Source: Canibacter oris
Lineage (GTDB): Bacteria > Actinomycetota > Actinomycetes > Actinomycetales > Microbacteriaceae
Reading direction: 5' to 3'
Length of the DNA stretch: 57,727 nucleotides
Assembly: GCF_014197205.1 (NCBI RefSeq)
Contig: NZ_JACIFD010000012.1
Location: 1 to 57,727, forward strand
This document shows, in pieces, positions 34,818-44,010 of the stretch (positions within the stretch are counted from its first letter, which is position 1; each line of letters opens with the position of its first letter). The notes below the pieces were generated by a model. It had not been told where the DNA came from and made no database searches. It saw only the letters and a list, made by a program, of their open reading frames with translations. A program made the translations under genes and the position numbers.

Positions 34818-35381
34818 ATGACCGTTTCAGCTGAGCAGATTCCTGGCTACGAGGCAGCCACCTGGAATATTGATCCAGTGCACTCTGAGGTTTCATTTAC
34901 TGTGCGTCACATGGGTATTAGCAAGGTAAAAGGTAACTTTGCTGACTTCAGCGGAACCATCGTTACCGCCGCTAACCCTGTAGATTCAACCGTTGAAGCT
35001 ACTGTGCAGGTAGCATCTGTAAGCACCAACAACAAAGATCGTGACCAGCATCTGCAGACCAGTGACTTCTTCGCAGCAGATGAATTCCCAACCTTCGAGT
35101 TCAAGTCACAGAATATTGAATTCCAGAGCCCACAGGAAGCAAAAATCACCGGTGAGTTGACCATGCGCGGCGTTACCAAAGAGGTCACCTTCGACGCGGA
35201 GCTCGGCGCTTTCGGTGAAGATGCTTACGGGCAGCAGCGTCTCGGCCTGAGCGCTAAAACCACCGTTGAGCGCAGTGATTTCGGCATTGAGTTTAACGCA
35301 GCTGTTGAGAAGACTGGCAATCTGGTTGTTAGCAACAAGGTTGTAATCGAGCTTGAGCTCTCAGCCGTGAAAGCTGCTTAA
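34818..35381 (+). CDS. YceI-family lipocalin-like protein
   Basis: The protein has 187 aa and no signal peptide, so it is probably cytoplasmic, as in other actinobacterial members. YceI proteins form a beta-barrel that binds isoprenoid-like lipids such as polyprenyl chains; the role is not settled. The signature is seen in WNIDPVHSEVSFTVRHMGIS, KGNFADFSGTI, NNKDRDQHLQTSDFF and GELTMRGVTKEVTF. A good ribosome binding site and a promoter precede it and a strong hairpin follows, so it is a single-gene unit. Nothing looks damaged. Confidence 0.93.
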   Translation: MTVSAEQIPGYEAATWNIDPVHSEVSFTVRHMGISKVKGNFADFSGTIVTAANPVDSTVEATVQVASVSTNNKDRDQHLQTSDFFAADEFPTFEFKSQNIEFQSPQEAKITGELTMRGVTKEVTFDAELGAFGEDAYGQQRLGLSAKTTVERSDFGIEFNAAVEKTGNLVVSNKVVIELELSAVKAA

Positions 35382-35423
35382 TTATCGCTCGTTTAAGAGC
35401 TGAGTAGTTTGCGATAAAAGCAA

Positions 35424-35466
35424 AGGCTGCGGGCTTGGAAACTTAAATTTTCCGGGCCCGCAGCCT
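35424..35466. terminator. Bidirectional terminator between yceI and the phosphatase gene
   Basis: An 11-bp perfect stem (35424-35434 with 35456-35466) is extended inside by GGAAA/TTTCC (35437-35441 with 35449-35453). The two genes converge, with the hairpin between them; A- and T-rich flanks suit termination both ways. Confidence 0.7.
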
Positions 35467-35479
35467 TATTGCTTTCTTA

Positions 35480-36529
35480 TTACTTCATAAAGATGCCAAT
35501 ACTAGCAAGTTTTTTCCGTAAGCTGGATCCGTCAGGGCCATAAATCCACGGCACACCTGCAACCTCGCGGTGCTTTGTAGCGCCGCTGCGGCCACCCGCG
35601 AGCACAGCTTCTCCAGGAGATAGCTGTCGAATTGCTACGGCAGATACGTGTTGTGGAAATTCCGATACAAACTCATGGTAAAGCTGTTCATCATGTTGTC
35701 CGTCGTCACCAATTAAAAGCCATTTAGTGTGTGGAAATTCTTTAGCTAAGCGTCTTAACTCGGTGCGCTTATGGTCTGCGCCGCTGCGAAACAAACGATC
35801 TTTTGTTGGCCCCCAGTCTGTCAGCAGCAGTGGCCCAGGTGGGTACATATGGCGTTTTAAAAAGCGGCTTAGAGCAGGTGCTACATTCCAAGCTCCGGTA
35901 GACAAGTAAACTACAGCAGAGCCGGGGTGGGTAGTGACTAAATGATCCAATAACACTGGCATTCCGGGAACTGCGAGGCGTGCGTGCTCGGCAATTACAA
36001 AGCTGTTCCAGGCCGCGACAAATGGTTTAGGTAATACCGTATTAAGGATGGTGTCATCAATATCGCTGATAATGCCAAACTGGGACTGTGGATCCACAAT
36101 TAAAAGCGGAGCCTGTGATTTGACGCCATCTTCTGAAATTAAGGTGAGTGTGTGCCGACCAACCGGCAAATTTGTTTCTAGTTTGGAGTCAATTACTCCA
36201 CCGCTGTCGGCTTTTACCTGGCCAATTTTAGTATTTCCCAGAAATACGTCGATTAAAGCGTGCGAATCATGCACGATCATAAAGGAGCGCCAGCCGCGCA
36301 CTCTGCCGTCTTGAAACCGGCCGTCAAGGTGGGGTGCGCCGGTGCCATCGGAGCTGAGTAAAGCAACCCGTCCGAGAACTCTAATCCATGACGTGCTGCC
36401 GTACCCCATAAACGGGACAACGGTGGCAAGTTTGCCTTTTTTGCGTGCTCTGCTCTCACGCTTCTCACTGAGCCACAGGTCGAAACGCATTGCACGCCGC
36501 GGCTTTGAAGATTCGCTGGTGTTATGCAT
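35480..36529 (-). CDS. App1-type phosphatidate phosphatase domain protein (DUF2183)
   Basis: The protein has 349 aa. A C-terminal HAD-like domain holds the catalytic motif SDIDDTI with Asp156, Asp158 and Asp159, followed by PGMPVLLDHLV, VVYLSTGAWNVAP and KWLLIGDDGQHDEQLY, which is the App1 (yeast phosphatidate phosphatase) pattern. An Ig-like domain (about residues 45-150) precedes it. The bacterial role, probably phospholipid or phosphate ester hydrolysis, is uncertain. I kept the ATG at 36529 because TACAAT lies exactly 7 nt before it. The Arg/Lys-rich N-terminus would lie in the cytoplasm. It is divergent from cydA. Confidence 0.85.
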   Translation of the reverse strand: MHNTSESSKPRRAMRFDLWLSEKRESRARKKGKLATVVPFMGYGSTSWIRVLGRVALLSSDGTGAPHLDGRFQDGRVRGWRSFMIVHDSHALIDVFLGNTKIGQVKADSGGVIDSKLETNLPVGRHTLTLISEDGVKSQAPLLIVDPQSQFGIISDIDDTILNTVLPKPFVAAWNSFVIAEHARLAVPGMPVLLDHLVTTHPGSAVVYLSTGAWNVAPALSRFLKRHMYPPGPLLLTDWGPTKDRLFRSGADHKRTELRRLAKEFPHTKWLLIGDDGQHDEQLYHEFVSEFPQHVSAVAIRQLSPGEAVLAGGRSGATKHREVAGVPWIYGPDGSSLRKKLASIGIFMK

Positions 36530-36536
36530 CGTGACA

Positions 36537-36542
36537 ATTGTA
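36537..36542 (-). promoter_or_regulatory. Candidate -10 hexamer for the leaderless phosphatase gene
   Basis: On the minus strand, TACAAT ends 7 nt before the ATG at 36529. No ribosome binding site is visible. Confidence 0.45.
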
Positions 36543-36651
36543 GCGGGTTAGTTGCTGCCTGAGTGCGTTTGGGAACGATTGCGGGGCAATGCACAAGAAT
36601 TCATTTAAGGTAATTACCAGTATATGCTCAGATAATATACAAGAAAATATC

Positions 36652-36680
36652 TTGACATCTAATTATATTAGCGATATATG
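36652..36680 (+). promoter_or_regulatory. Promoter of cydAB
   Basis: A perfect TTGACA (36652-36657) and TATATG (36675-36680) are 17 bp apart, about 80 bp before cydA. It is the best -35 match I saw in the window. The surrounding region is very AT-rich. Confidence 0.6.
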
Positions 36681-36700
36681 TCCATCGGGAGTAGGATTTA

Positions 36701-36725
36701 ACTGTCTGTCAATATTGCAGACAGT
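36701..36725 (+). repeat. Inverted repeat in the cydA leader
   Basis: ACTGTCTG (36701-36708) is repeated in inverse as CAGACAGT (36718-36725) with a 9-nt spacer. It lies just downstream of the predicted promoter, where an operator or mRNA hairpin could act. It does not match the Rex site that controls cyd genes in some Gram-positives. Confidence 0.7.
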
Positions 36726-36762
36726 GCACACAGTGCAGCAATAATAGCTCTCGGAGGAACAA

Positions 36763-38202
36763 GTGTTTGAAACGCTCGACGCAGTGAGTTTAGCTCGCTG
36801 GCAGTTCGGTCTAACCACGCTATACCACTTCATTTTTGTCCCACTCACGATTGGGCTCAGCTTCTTAGTGGCCATTATGCAAACCCAGTGGGTGCGCACC
36901 GGCAACGTAAAATGGCTGCAACTGACCCGACTATTTGGCAAAATTTTCTTGATTAACTTCGCCATGGGCGTGGTGACCGGCATCGTGCAAGAATTCCAAT
37001 TCGGGATGAACTGGTCAAACTACTCACGCTTCAACGGCGACATCTTCGGTGCGCCGCTGGCGATGGAGGGCCTCATCGCCTTCTTCCTAGAAGCCACCTT
37101 CATCGGGGTGTGGATTTTCGGTTGGGATAAACTGCACCCGAAAGTGCACGTGGTGTCGATCTGGCTCACGGCGCTGGCAACGTGGATCTCGGCATACTTC
37201 ATTTTGGCTGCAAACGCCTTTATGCAAAACCCCGTCGGGTTCGTGCTAAATGAAGAGCGCGGCCGCGCCGAACTTGATGACTTCCTCGCGGTGCTGACAA
37301 ACCCGGTGGCGCTGCTGCAATTCCCGCACACCATTTTCGCCTCAATCATGTTCGCTGGCACCGTTATCGTCGCCACCGCAGCATGGCACCTAAAGCGCGG
37401 ACAGCACCCGGAGCTGATGCGCACCGGGCTGCGTTTCGGCATGTGGTCAAACCTCCTAGCGTTTATCGGAGTAGGCCTCAGCGGGCACGAGCTGAGCATC
37501 ATCATGACCGCCACCCAGCCGATGAAAATGGCTGCGGCGGAGGCAATGTACGAAACCTCAAGCGGGGCAGACGCGAGCTTCTCCCTGTTCAGTATCGGCA
37601 CCCCAGACGGCACCAGCGAAATCTGGTCGCTGCGAGTTCCATATCTGCTTAGCTTCCTTGCTAACGGTAACTTCGACGGCACCGTTGAGGGCATCAACAA
37701 TCTGCAAGCAGAATACACTGCGCTGTACTGCGGTGCCGACAGTATGTTGACCTGCCCTGCAAGCGGCAGCTTTGTACCGGTGGTATGGATTACCTACTGG
37801 GCGTTCCGCTGGATGATCGGCCTGGGGGTGCTCGCGGCGCTGTTCTCTGCCATTGGTCTGTGGCTCGGCAGGAAGCACAAGGAGCTGCCAAACTGGGCAT
37901 ACACCGCTGCGGTCTGGACAGCTGCGCTGCCAATGCTCGCATCGCTCGTGGGATGGGTTTTCACCGAGATGGGCCGCCAGCCATGGATTGTGTTCGGGGT
38001 GATGACAACCGAGCAGGGAGTGAGCCCGAACGTGCCGGGTTGGGCGGTGCTGCTGTCAATGCTCGCCTTCACCCTGGTTTACGGTGCCCTCGCGGTGGTG
38101 GAGTTTAAGCTCATCACAAAAGCCGCAAAAGAGGGACCGGCAGAAATTGCGGCGGCGCCTGACGGCACCCCAGACCACGACCAGCTGGCAATCGCCTACT
38201 AA
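36763..38202 (+). CDS. cydA: Cytochrome bd ubiquinol/menaquinol oxidase subunit I
   Basis: Subunit I carries haems b558, b595 and d and the quinol site; it lets the cell respire at low oxygen. The 479-aa protein has the conserved N-terminus RWQFGLTTLYHFIFVPLTIG with haem-ligand His22, GHELSIIMTATQPMKMAAAE including the second haem His region, and GRQPWIVFGVMTTEQG for the Met ligand area. The short Q-loop (between helices 6 and 7) marks it as the short class. It starts with GTG behind GGAGGA. A typical TTGACA promoter and an inverted repeat precede it. cydB follows 18 bp later. Confidence 0.96.
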   Translation: MFETLDAVSLARWQFGLTTLYHFIFVPLTIGLSFLVAIMQTQWVRTGNVKWLQLTRLFGKIFLINFAMGVVTGIVQEFQFGMNWSNYSRFNGDIFGAPLAMEGLIAFFLEATFIGVWIFGWDKLHPKVHVVSIWLTALATWISAYFILAANAFMQNPVGFVLNEERGRAELDDFLAVLTNPVALLQFPHTIFASIMFAGTVIVATAAWHLKRGQHPELMRTGLRFGMWSNLLAFIGVGLSGHELSIIMTATQPMKMAAAEAMYETSSGADASFSLFSIGTPDGTSEIWSLRVPYLLSFLANGNFDGTVEGINNLQAEYTALYCGADSMLTCPASGSFVPVVWITYWAFRWMIGLGVLAALFSAIGLWLGRKHKELPNWAYTAAVWTAALPMLASLVGWVFTEMGRQPWIVFGVMTTEQGVSPNVPGWAVLLSMLAFTLVYGALAVVEFKLITKAAKEGPAEIAAAPDGTPDHDQLAIAY

Positions 38203-38220
38203 CAGTAAGGACCTAATCTT

Positions 38221-39249
38221 ATGGAACTCACAACAGTTTGGTTTTTAATCGTAGGCGTTTTGCTGATTGGCTACTTTGTGCTTGACGGCTTTGATTTCGG
38301 GGTGGGGATCGCGCTGCCCTTCGTCAGCAAAGACGACACTGATAGGCGAGTGGTTATCAACACCATCGGCCCGGTTTGGGATCTTAACGAAACCTGGTTG
38401 ATTGTTGCCGGCGCCTGCTTGTTTGCGGCTTTCCCCGAGTGGTATGCCACCATGTTTGCCGGTTTCTACCTGCCGCTGTTGCTGATTCTGTTGGCGTTGA
38501 TTCTGCGAGGTGTCTCCTTCGAGTATCGGCACCAGGGCAACAAGCCGCAGTGGAAAGCCTGGTTTGACAACTTCATTTTCTGGGGATCTGTGCTGCCGCC
38601 GCTGCTGTGGGGTGTAGCGTTTGCGAACCTGATCAACGGCTTGCCAGTGCGCGCGGTGGAGTCCGGCGGCTGGATTTACGAGGGCACCCTCTTCACCCTG
38701 CTAAACCCGTATTCCCTGCTGGGTGGCGTTACCGTGCTGCTGCTGTGCTTCACCCACGGCCTGGTATATCTGGCGCTGAAATCTGAGGGCGAGGTGCGCG
38801 AGCGGGCGCGGCATCTGGCGGTGAAAGTCGGCGCGGTTACGATTCTGGCAGCGGCTGGTTTCTTGGTGTGGACCATCATCTCGCATCTCGCAAACCCGAA
38901 TTTGATGCTGATTATCGTGCTTGCGGCCCTCGCCGCGGTGAGCCTGATTGCCGCCTGGCTGTTTAACCTGCGTAGCCGCGAGGGGTGGGCTTTTGCGAGC
39001 ACCGCGCTGACAATCGCCTTCGCGCTGCTGACAATCTTTGCGGCGCTGTTTCCGCACCTGATGATTTCAAATATTGATCCGGCGCACTCAATGACCGTGG
39101 TTGGCGCTGCAAGCACTCCAAAGACGCTGCAGCTGATGACCTGGGTGGCGGTGTTTACGCTGCCGTTTGTGCTGGCTTATCAGGCCTGGACTTTCTGGAT
39201 TTTCCGCAAGCGAATCAGCCGCAAGACAGTTTTGCAGGCGGCGCACTAG
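38221..39249 (+). CDS. cydB: Cytochrome bd oxidase subunit II
   Basis: Subunit II pairs with CydA; it binds no haem but stabilises the complex. The 342-aa protein has about nine hydrophobic segments. The start contains GYFVLDGFDFGVGIALPFV, the family signature, and the next conserved stretch NTIGPVWDLNETWLIVAGACLFAAFP is normal. The C-terminal half has SLLGGVTVLLLCFTHG. It is translated from an ATG behind TAAGGA and followed by a strong terminator, so cydAB is one unit and the cydDC exporter is another, or read-through joins them. Confidence 0.96.
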   Translation: MELTTVWFLIVGVLLIGYFVLDGFDFGVGIALPFVSKDDTDRRVVINTIGPVWDLNETWLIVAGACLFAAFPEWYATMFAGFYLPLLLILLALILRGVSFEYRHQGNKPQWKAWFDNFIFWGSVLPPLLWGVAFANLINGLPVRAVESGGWIYEGTLFTLLNPYSLLGGVTVLLLCFTHGLVYLALKSEGEVRERARHLAVKVGAVTILAAAGFLVWTIISHLANPNLMLIIVLAALAAVSLIAAWLFNLRSREGWAFASTALTIAFALLTIFAALFPHLMISNIDPAHSMTVVGAASTPKTLQLMTWVAVFTLPFVLAYQAWTFWIFRKRISRKTVLQAAH

Positions 39250-39331
39250 GAGCTGCCTGGAGGTTTAGCGGCAGGCTGGTGCAGCACGCTCGTTAGCCGC
39301 TGCGCATCCCAGCTGTGAGCCGATAATCGGA

Positions 39332-39370
39332 ACTGGCAATCGGGGGCACACCCCGGTTGCCAGTTTTATT
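39332..39370 (+). terminator. Terminator after cydB
   Basis: A 14-bp stem with one G-T wobble (39332-39345 with 39351-39364) closes a 5-nt loop GCACA and runs into TTTTATTT. It is a textbook intrinsic terminator, so cydDC needs its own promoter; AT-rich sequence follows. Confidence 0.85.
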
Positions 39371-39450
39371 TAACAACTCTCATTTTGTTTAATGAAGTTT
39401 TAAGTGTCTTGGTTTACGCTGTAAATGAAAATTAGAGACAGAGGAGCCGC

Positions 39451-41238
39451 GTGAAACCACTCGATCCGCGCCTGTTGCGTCATGCAAAAAGTGCCCGCCT
39501 TGCCCTGATGGCAGGGGTGCTGTTGGCGACAGTGCGGACGGCAGCGATTATCGTCTGGTGCTATGCCTTGGCGCAGCTGCTGCTGGTTTTTATTGCTCCG
39601 GTTTTAGCGGGGCCGAAGTATGGCTTGGTGCTTGAGGGCGCCCCGAGTGCTGCCGCGTTGCCATGGTTGGTGTTGCTTGCCGTGGGGGCTTTGCTGGTGC
39701 GAGCCGGATCCACCTGGATGCTAGATATGACCAGCGCGAGCGCCGCGATTAAAGTGAAAACCCAGTTGCGGGCGTGGGCTTTGACGCAGCTGGGGCAGAA
39801 ATCGCCGCTGGCGTGGGGCGGTCCGCAGCAAACTCCCGCGCAGCTGGCGACGATTCTGGGGCGCGGTCTTAACGGCCTCGACAACTATTTTGCAAACTAT
39901 GTGCCGCAGTTAATTTTGACCGCGGTTGCGACCCCGGTGATTTTTATTGCGATTTTGGTGGTGGATCCGCTCAGCGCCGTAATTGCTGCCGTGGTTTTCC
40001 CAATTATCCCGATCTTTATGGTGCTGATTGGCATCACCACCCAGAAAGTACAGGCGGCGCAGTGGCGCAAGCTGGGCGATATGTCGCAGGGGTTTTTGGA
40101 TATTCTAACCGGTATCGCAACCCTGAAAATTTTCCGCCGGGAGCAGCGGCAGCGCGAAAACATTGCGGCGCAGGCGCAGGGGTATCGCAAAGCCACCATG
40201 CGGGTGCTGCGCGTTACTTTTTTGTCTGGTTTTGTGCTTGATTTAGCGGGGACTTTTTCGGTTGCTCTGGTTGCGGTAACGGTCGGAACCAGGTTGGTGA
40301 GCGGTGAGTTTGGGCTCGCCGCGGGGCTGTTTGTGTTGCTGCTGCTGCCGGAGTTCTTTATTCCGATTCGGCAGGTGGGGGTTGCATTTCATGCTTCCGC
40401 AGAGGGCGCTGCTGCCGCTCAGGCGCTGTTTGAAGCGGTGGACCCGGCGGCGGATCGGGTTGCTGATGCCGCTGCCTCCGGTGGTGTTGGTGCTGCCGGT
40501 GCTCAGCCGCTTGTTCCTGGAACCCGGCACCTGAGCGGAAGTGAAGCTGCCGCGACAGCGAGTGTGGCGCAGCGCGCCATCACCGTCACCGACTTGGTGC
40601 TGCGCCATCAAGGCGCCGCCGCCGCGATAGGCCCCTTTAACTGTCACATTAAGCCTGGCAGTATGGCGGTGTTATGCGGCAGCAGCGGCAGCGGCAAAAC
40701 CTCAATCATCAACGCGCTGCTGGGGCATTTAGCTGTGCAATCCGGCAGTGTTACGGTGCCGCCGGTTATTAGCTGGGCGGGGCAGCAGAGTGTTTTACTG
40801 CGCGGCACGGTGCGTAGCAATTTAGCTTTAGCGGCAGAGCGGGCGCAGCAGCTCACTGGTGTGCAGCTGCCGGCTTCGGAGTTTACAGCACACAGCGCTG
40901 CGGTGCTGCACGAGCTGGGATTGGGTGAGCTCTCCCTTAACACTGAGATTGGTGAACTGGGAGCGGGACTATCTGGTGGTCAAGCGCAGCGCCTGGCGGT
41001 TGCCAGAGCGCTGTTGCTGGTTGATTTAGTGCCGCATGCTGCTCTCCTGCTTGACGAGCCGAGCAGCCACTTAGATGTGGCAAGCGAGAGCTTGATGCTT
41101 GCAGCGGTGCGTCAGAGAGCCGCTAGCGGATCCACAATTCTAGTGACCTCGCACCGGAAAGCCTGGGCCGCGGCCGCAGACCAGGTTTTGCATTTGGGAG
41201 AGAGGGAAGGCGGTGGTGCGAATGCTGCAGCGGCGTAA
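39451..41238 (+). CDS. cydD: Thiol reductant ABC exporter subunit CydD
   Basis: CydDC is an exporter needed for assembly of cytochrome bd; in E. coli it exports glutathione and cysteine and influences haem loading. This 595-aa half-transporter has a six-helix transmembrane domain (residues about 15-330), an Ala/Gly-rich linker about 330-375, and the ATPase with Walker A CGSSGSGKTS, signature LSGGQAQRLAVARALL and Walker B ALLLDEPSSHLD. It starts with GTG (39451) behind GAGGAG. It overlaps cydC by 26 bp. Actinobacteria use mycothiol rather than glutathione, so the substrate may differ. Confidence 0.93.
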   Translation: MKPLDPRLLRHAKSARLALMAGVLLATVRTAAIIVWCYALAQLLLVFIAPVLAGPKYGLVLEGAPSAAALPWLVLLAVGALLVRAGSTWMLDMTSASAAIKVKTQLRAWALTQLGQKSPLAWGGPQQTPAQLATILGRGLNGLDNYFANYVPQLILTAVATPVIFIAILVVDPLSAVIAAVVFPIIPIFMVLIGITTQKVQAAQWRKLGDMSQGFLDILTGIATLKIFRREQRQRENIAAQAQGYRKATMRVLRVTFLSGFVLDLAGTFSVALVAVTVGTRLVSGEFGLAAGLFVLLLLPEFFIPIRQVGVAFHASAEGAAAAQALFEAVDPAADRVADAAASGGVGAAGAQPLVPGTRHLSGSEAAATASVAQRAITVTDLVLRHQGAAAAIGPFNCHIKPGSMAVLCGSSGSGKTSIINALLGHLAVQSGSVTVPPVISWAGQQSVLLRGTVRSNLALAAERAQQLTGVQLPASEFTAHSAAVLHELGLGELSLNTEIGELGAGLSGGQAQRLAVARALLLVDLVPHAALLLDEPSSHLDVASESLMLAAVRQRAASGSTILVTSHRKAWAAAADQVLHLGEREGGGANAAAA

Positions 41239-42937
41239 TCTGGCTGGTGTGCGCGATGTTTTGGCGCGGGCGATGCCGCCTCTATCGCTGCGGATTCCAG
41301 GCGCCGTGTTTGCGATTCTTGCGGATCTGACCGTGGTCGCGCTGCTCGGCCTGAGCATTTGGCTCTTGGTGAGCGCCTCCGAACAGCCACCGATTCTGTA
41401 CCTGAACTTTGCAATTGTGGGGGTGCGGGCGTTGGCTATCGGGCGCGCGGGGCTGCGTTATCTGGAGCGCTTAGCAAACCACGACGCTGCTTTTGCACAG
41501 CTGAACGAGCTGCGCACTGCGACGTTTGCGGCGCTGCTGCCGCGGGTGCCAGGAGGGCTTGGGCAGAAACCGAGTGGGGAGGTGCTCGCGAACTATGTTG
41601 ATGATGTGGATCAGCTGCAAGACGAGCCTTTGCGGGTGCGTGGGCCGCTGCTGAGCGGTTTTGCGGTGCTGCTGCTTAGCGTAGTCACGCTGGCGCTGAT
41701 TTCGCCGCTGGCGGCTGCGGTTACTACGGGGTTTATGCTGGCGGCTGCGGTGCTCAGCGTGCTGCTGTCACGCCGTATCAGCGCCCGTGCCGAAGCTGAG
41801 CTCAGTGCTAGTCGTGTAGCGCTGCAAAGCGCTTTGCTGGAGCGAATTTCTGCGGCGCAGCTGCTCGCGGTTTTTGGTGCCACAGCAGCTTTTGAAGCGC
41901 AAATATATAAGGTGGAGCAGCGACTCACCGGGATTTCCCAGCGCGCTGTGCGCAGCGCCGGACTCACCGCCGGGCTTTTTACCCTGTGCGCCGGTTTTGC
42001 GACTCTCACAGTTTTGTTGCTGGTGGGGCCGGAACTGTCGCAAGGTTGGCTTACGGCGCCGCTGTTTGCAGTGCTGGTGATCGTGCCTGCTGCGCTTGCG
42101 GAGGTGTTTGTGCAGGTTCCGCTGGCGGTTTTGGCTAGTGTCCGGGTGCGCGGTAGCGCGGTTGCGATTGCGGATCTGACTGCTCGCGAGATTCCTGCAG
42201 AGGTGCCAGTTCTGCGAGAGGCGGATCCGGCGGCGCTGCAGCAGCTGCAACAGCAGTTGGCCGCGGTACGCGCTGTCGCACAGCCTACGCCGGCGCTGCA
42301 GGTGCGGGATTTCACGGTGCGCTACCCGGGCAGCGCAACGCCGGTGCTTGATGGCGTGGAATTTACGGTGCGTGCTGGAGAGCTGCTGGTAATCACCGGG
42401 CCGAGTGGCAGTGGAAAATCTACTCTCGCTAACGCGCTGGTGAGGTTCTTGGAGTATCAGGGCGAGTACGAGGTGTACGGTGTTCCGGTAAAACAGCTGG
42501 GGGTGCAGGTGCGCGACGTGGTTGGATTGTGCGAGCAGCGTCCGCATATTTTCAACAACACCCTGGAACAAAATCTGCTGTTTGCAAAGCCTGACGCGAC
42601 TGCAGCAGAGCTATGGCAGGTGCTAACCGCTGTGGGATTGCGAGAATGGGCTCAAGAGCGTGAGGGGCTGCAGACACAATTGGGTACTGCAGGTGCGCTT
42701 ATTTCCGGTGGTCAGGCACAGCGCATTGCGCTGGCGCGAGTGCTGCTGCGGGACTTCCCGATTGTGGTTTTTGACGAGCCTACAGCGGGTGTGCATCCGG
42801 AACTGGCGGAGCAGCTGCTAACGGAGCTGTTTGCCGCGGTGCCGGCTGCTAAAGCTGTGCTGTTAATCACTCATCATGAGCTGCCAGAAACAATTTCGGC
42901 ACGGACGCTGCACTTGCCAGAGGTTAATGCGAGTTAG
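41213..42937 (+). CDS. cydC: Thiol reductant ABC exporter subunit CydC
   Basis: This is the second half of the CydDC exporter, 574 aa. The membrane domain (about residues 20-300) begins with a short basic leader and [16 protein letters not shown]; the ATPase carries Walker [15 protein letters not shown], signature [16 protein letters not shown] and Walker [16 protein letters not shown]. The His loop is THHELPET. It overlaps cydD by 26 bp. A GTG at 41213 is the earliest start; a second GTG (41216) or the ATG at 41222 may serve. The stop codon overlaps the lexA stop on the other strand, with no terminator between. Confidence 0.93.
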   Translation: MVRMLQRRNLAGVRDVLARAMPPLSLRIPGAVFAILADLTVVALLGLSIWLLVSASEQPPILYLNFAIVGVRALAIGRAGLRYLERLANHDAAFAQLNELRTATFAALLPRVPGGLGQKPSGEVLANYVDDVDQLQDEPLRVRGPLLSGFAVLLLSVVTLALISPLAAAVTTGFMLAAAVLSVLLSRRISARAEAELSASRVALQSALLERISAAQLLAVFGATAAFEAQIYKVEQRLTGISQRAVRSAGLTAGLFTLCAGFATLTVLLLVGPELSQGWLTAPLFAVLVIVPAALAEVFVQVPLAVLASVRVRGSAVAIADLTAREIPAEVPVLREADPAALQQLQQQLAAVRAVAQPTPALQVRDFTVRYPGSATPVLDGVEFTVRAGELLVITGPSGSGKSTLANALVRFLEYQGEYEVYGVPVKQLGVQVRDVVGLCEQRPHIFNNTLEQNLLFAKPDATAAELWQVLTAVGLREWAQEREGLQTQLGTAGALISGGQAQRIALARVLLRDFPIVVFDEPTAGVHPELAEQLLTELFAAVPAAKAVLLITHHELPETISARTLHLPEVNAS

Positions 42938-43803
42938 ATTGCGCGCAGCACCGCGACAACTTTGCCGAGAATCGTGCAGTTATCGCCGAGAATCGGGGCA
43001 AAAGCGGTGTTTTGTGGCAGCAGCCAGAGATGGCCGTCACGCCGTTTAAAGGTTTTAACTGTTGCTTCGCCGTCTAGCATCGCGGCCACGATATCGCCGT
43101 TGTTGGCATCCTGCTGCTGGCGCACCACAACAAAGTCGCCGTCGCAAATAGCTGCGTCAATCATCGAATCGCCGACAACCTTGAGCATGAAAATATCGCC
43201 GTCGCCGACCAGGGTTGTCGGGAGCGGGAAGACATCTTCCACCTGCTGCTCGGCGGTAATTGGAACGCCTGCCGCGATATGTCCCACCAACGGCACAATA
43301 GTTGTGTGGTGTGTGGTGACTAACTCTGGTGACTCGGTAAAGCTGCGGGCTGCGGCTGCCGTTGCAGAGGTGGTTTGATATTGCTCAATTGCAATCGGTG
43401 TGGTTGCTGCTGCTGTTGCGGCTGCTGCCCCCGCTGCTGCTGTCGTTGCTGTGCGCTGTGCCGGCGTCGAAGTCATTGGCGTAGGCCCGGCAGCGCCGTT
43501 AGTTAACTGAGCAGTCGCGGGGTGTGCAAGCACCTGGGCGCTGGCGGGGCGGATCGGCGAACCGCTGCCGTCTACTGAAACAAGCACCTCAATGGCTCGG
43601 CTGCGGCCAGGAACCTTCCTGATTAATCCCATACGTTCTAGCTGGTTGAGCTGGTATGTAGCGCTGGAAAGCGAAGCCAGCGAAGCGTCATCGCAGATTT
43701 CACGCATTGAAGGGGGGTAGCCCTGTTCTTTAATTTTGGCAACGATAAAATTGAAAATTTTAAATTGCCGAACGGTGAGTTCAGGGAAATCGCTGTGCTG
43801 CAT
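42934..43803 (-). CDS. lexA: LexA repressor with an unusually long hinge
   Basis: LexA represses the SOS regulon and cleaves itself when RecA is active. The N-terminal winged helix (residues about 5-72; [19 protein letters not shown]) and the C-terminal peptidase (about 168-289) are intact: the cleavage bond Ala178-Gly179 in HIAAGVPI, Ser213 in GDSMIDA and Lys250 in ATVKTFKR. The region between, about residues 75-165, is a Thr/Ala-rich low-complexity stretch, making 289 aa where LexA usually has 200-240. I chose the ATG at 43803, with GGAGG just before it; a longer frame starts at 43857. It is divergent from a LysM gene. Confidence 0.94.
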   Translation of the reverse strand: MQHSDFPELTVRQFKIFNFIVAKIKEQGYPPSMREICDDASLASLSSATYQLNQLERMGLIRKVPGRSRAIEVLVSVDGSGSPIRPASAQVLAHPATAQLTNGAAGPTPMTSTPAQRTATTAAAGAAAATAAATTPIAIEQYQTTSATAAAARSFTESPELVTTHHTTIVPLVGHIAAGVPITAEQQVEDVFPLPTTLVGDGDIFMLKVVGDSMIDAAICDGDFVVVRQQQDANNGDIVAAMLDGEATVKTFKRRDGHLWLLPQNTAFAPILGDNCTILGKVVAVLRAI

Positions 43804-44010
43804 TTTTCCTCCAAGCGAAGCAAAGTTGTCATACCCATGAGATTGACTAGATATCAAAGAGATTAACCAATCAAATGCCGCTGCAACAAGCCGAAAATAG
43901 CGTGTCGCAGAAAAATGTACGAAAGAATAGTTGCAATTCTTTGTAGTTGTGTACTAATCTTTAGTTAGAACATAGGTGTGGAATAAATTTTCGATTAAGT
44001 AGGAGTTGCA
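43804..44010. promoter_or_regulatory. lexA/LysM divergent intergenic region
   Basis: The 207-bp region should hold both promoters and the LexA operator. Two short palindromes are visible: AAAGAAT/ATTCTTT (43922-43928, 43936-43942) and ACTAA/TTAGT (43953-43957, 43961-43965). TTGCAA (43931) and TAATCT (43955), 18 bp apart, may be the LysM promoter. I found only a half match to the GAAC-N4-GTTC SOS box, GAACATAGGTGT at about 43968, so the operator is not settled. Confidence 0.45.

Noticed and set aside
37020-37718. Long open frame antisense to cydA (232 aa)
   Set aside because: It lies entirely within cydA on the other strand, has no recognisable domain and no binding site; such frames arise from GC-rich codon bias.
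41611-42571. Antisense frames over cydC (234 and 267 aa)
   Set aside because: Low-complexity Ser/Ala or Arg/His composition and full overlap with a well supported gene.
43960-43985. LexA box in the lexA upstream region
   Set aside because: Only one half of GAAC-N4-GTTC is matched, so I did not annotate it as an operator.
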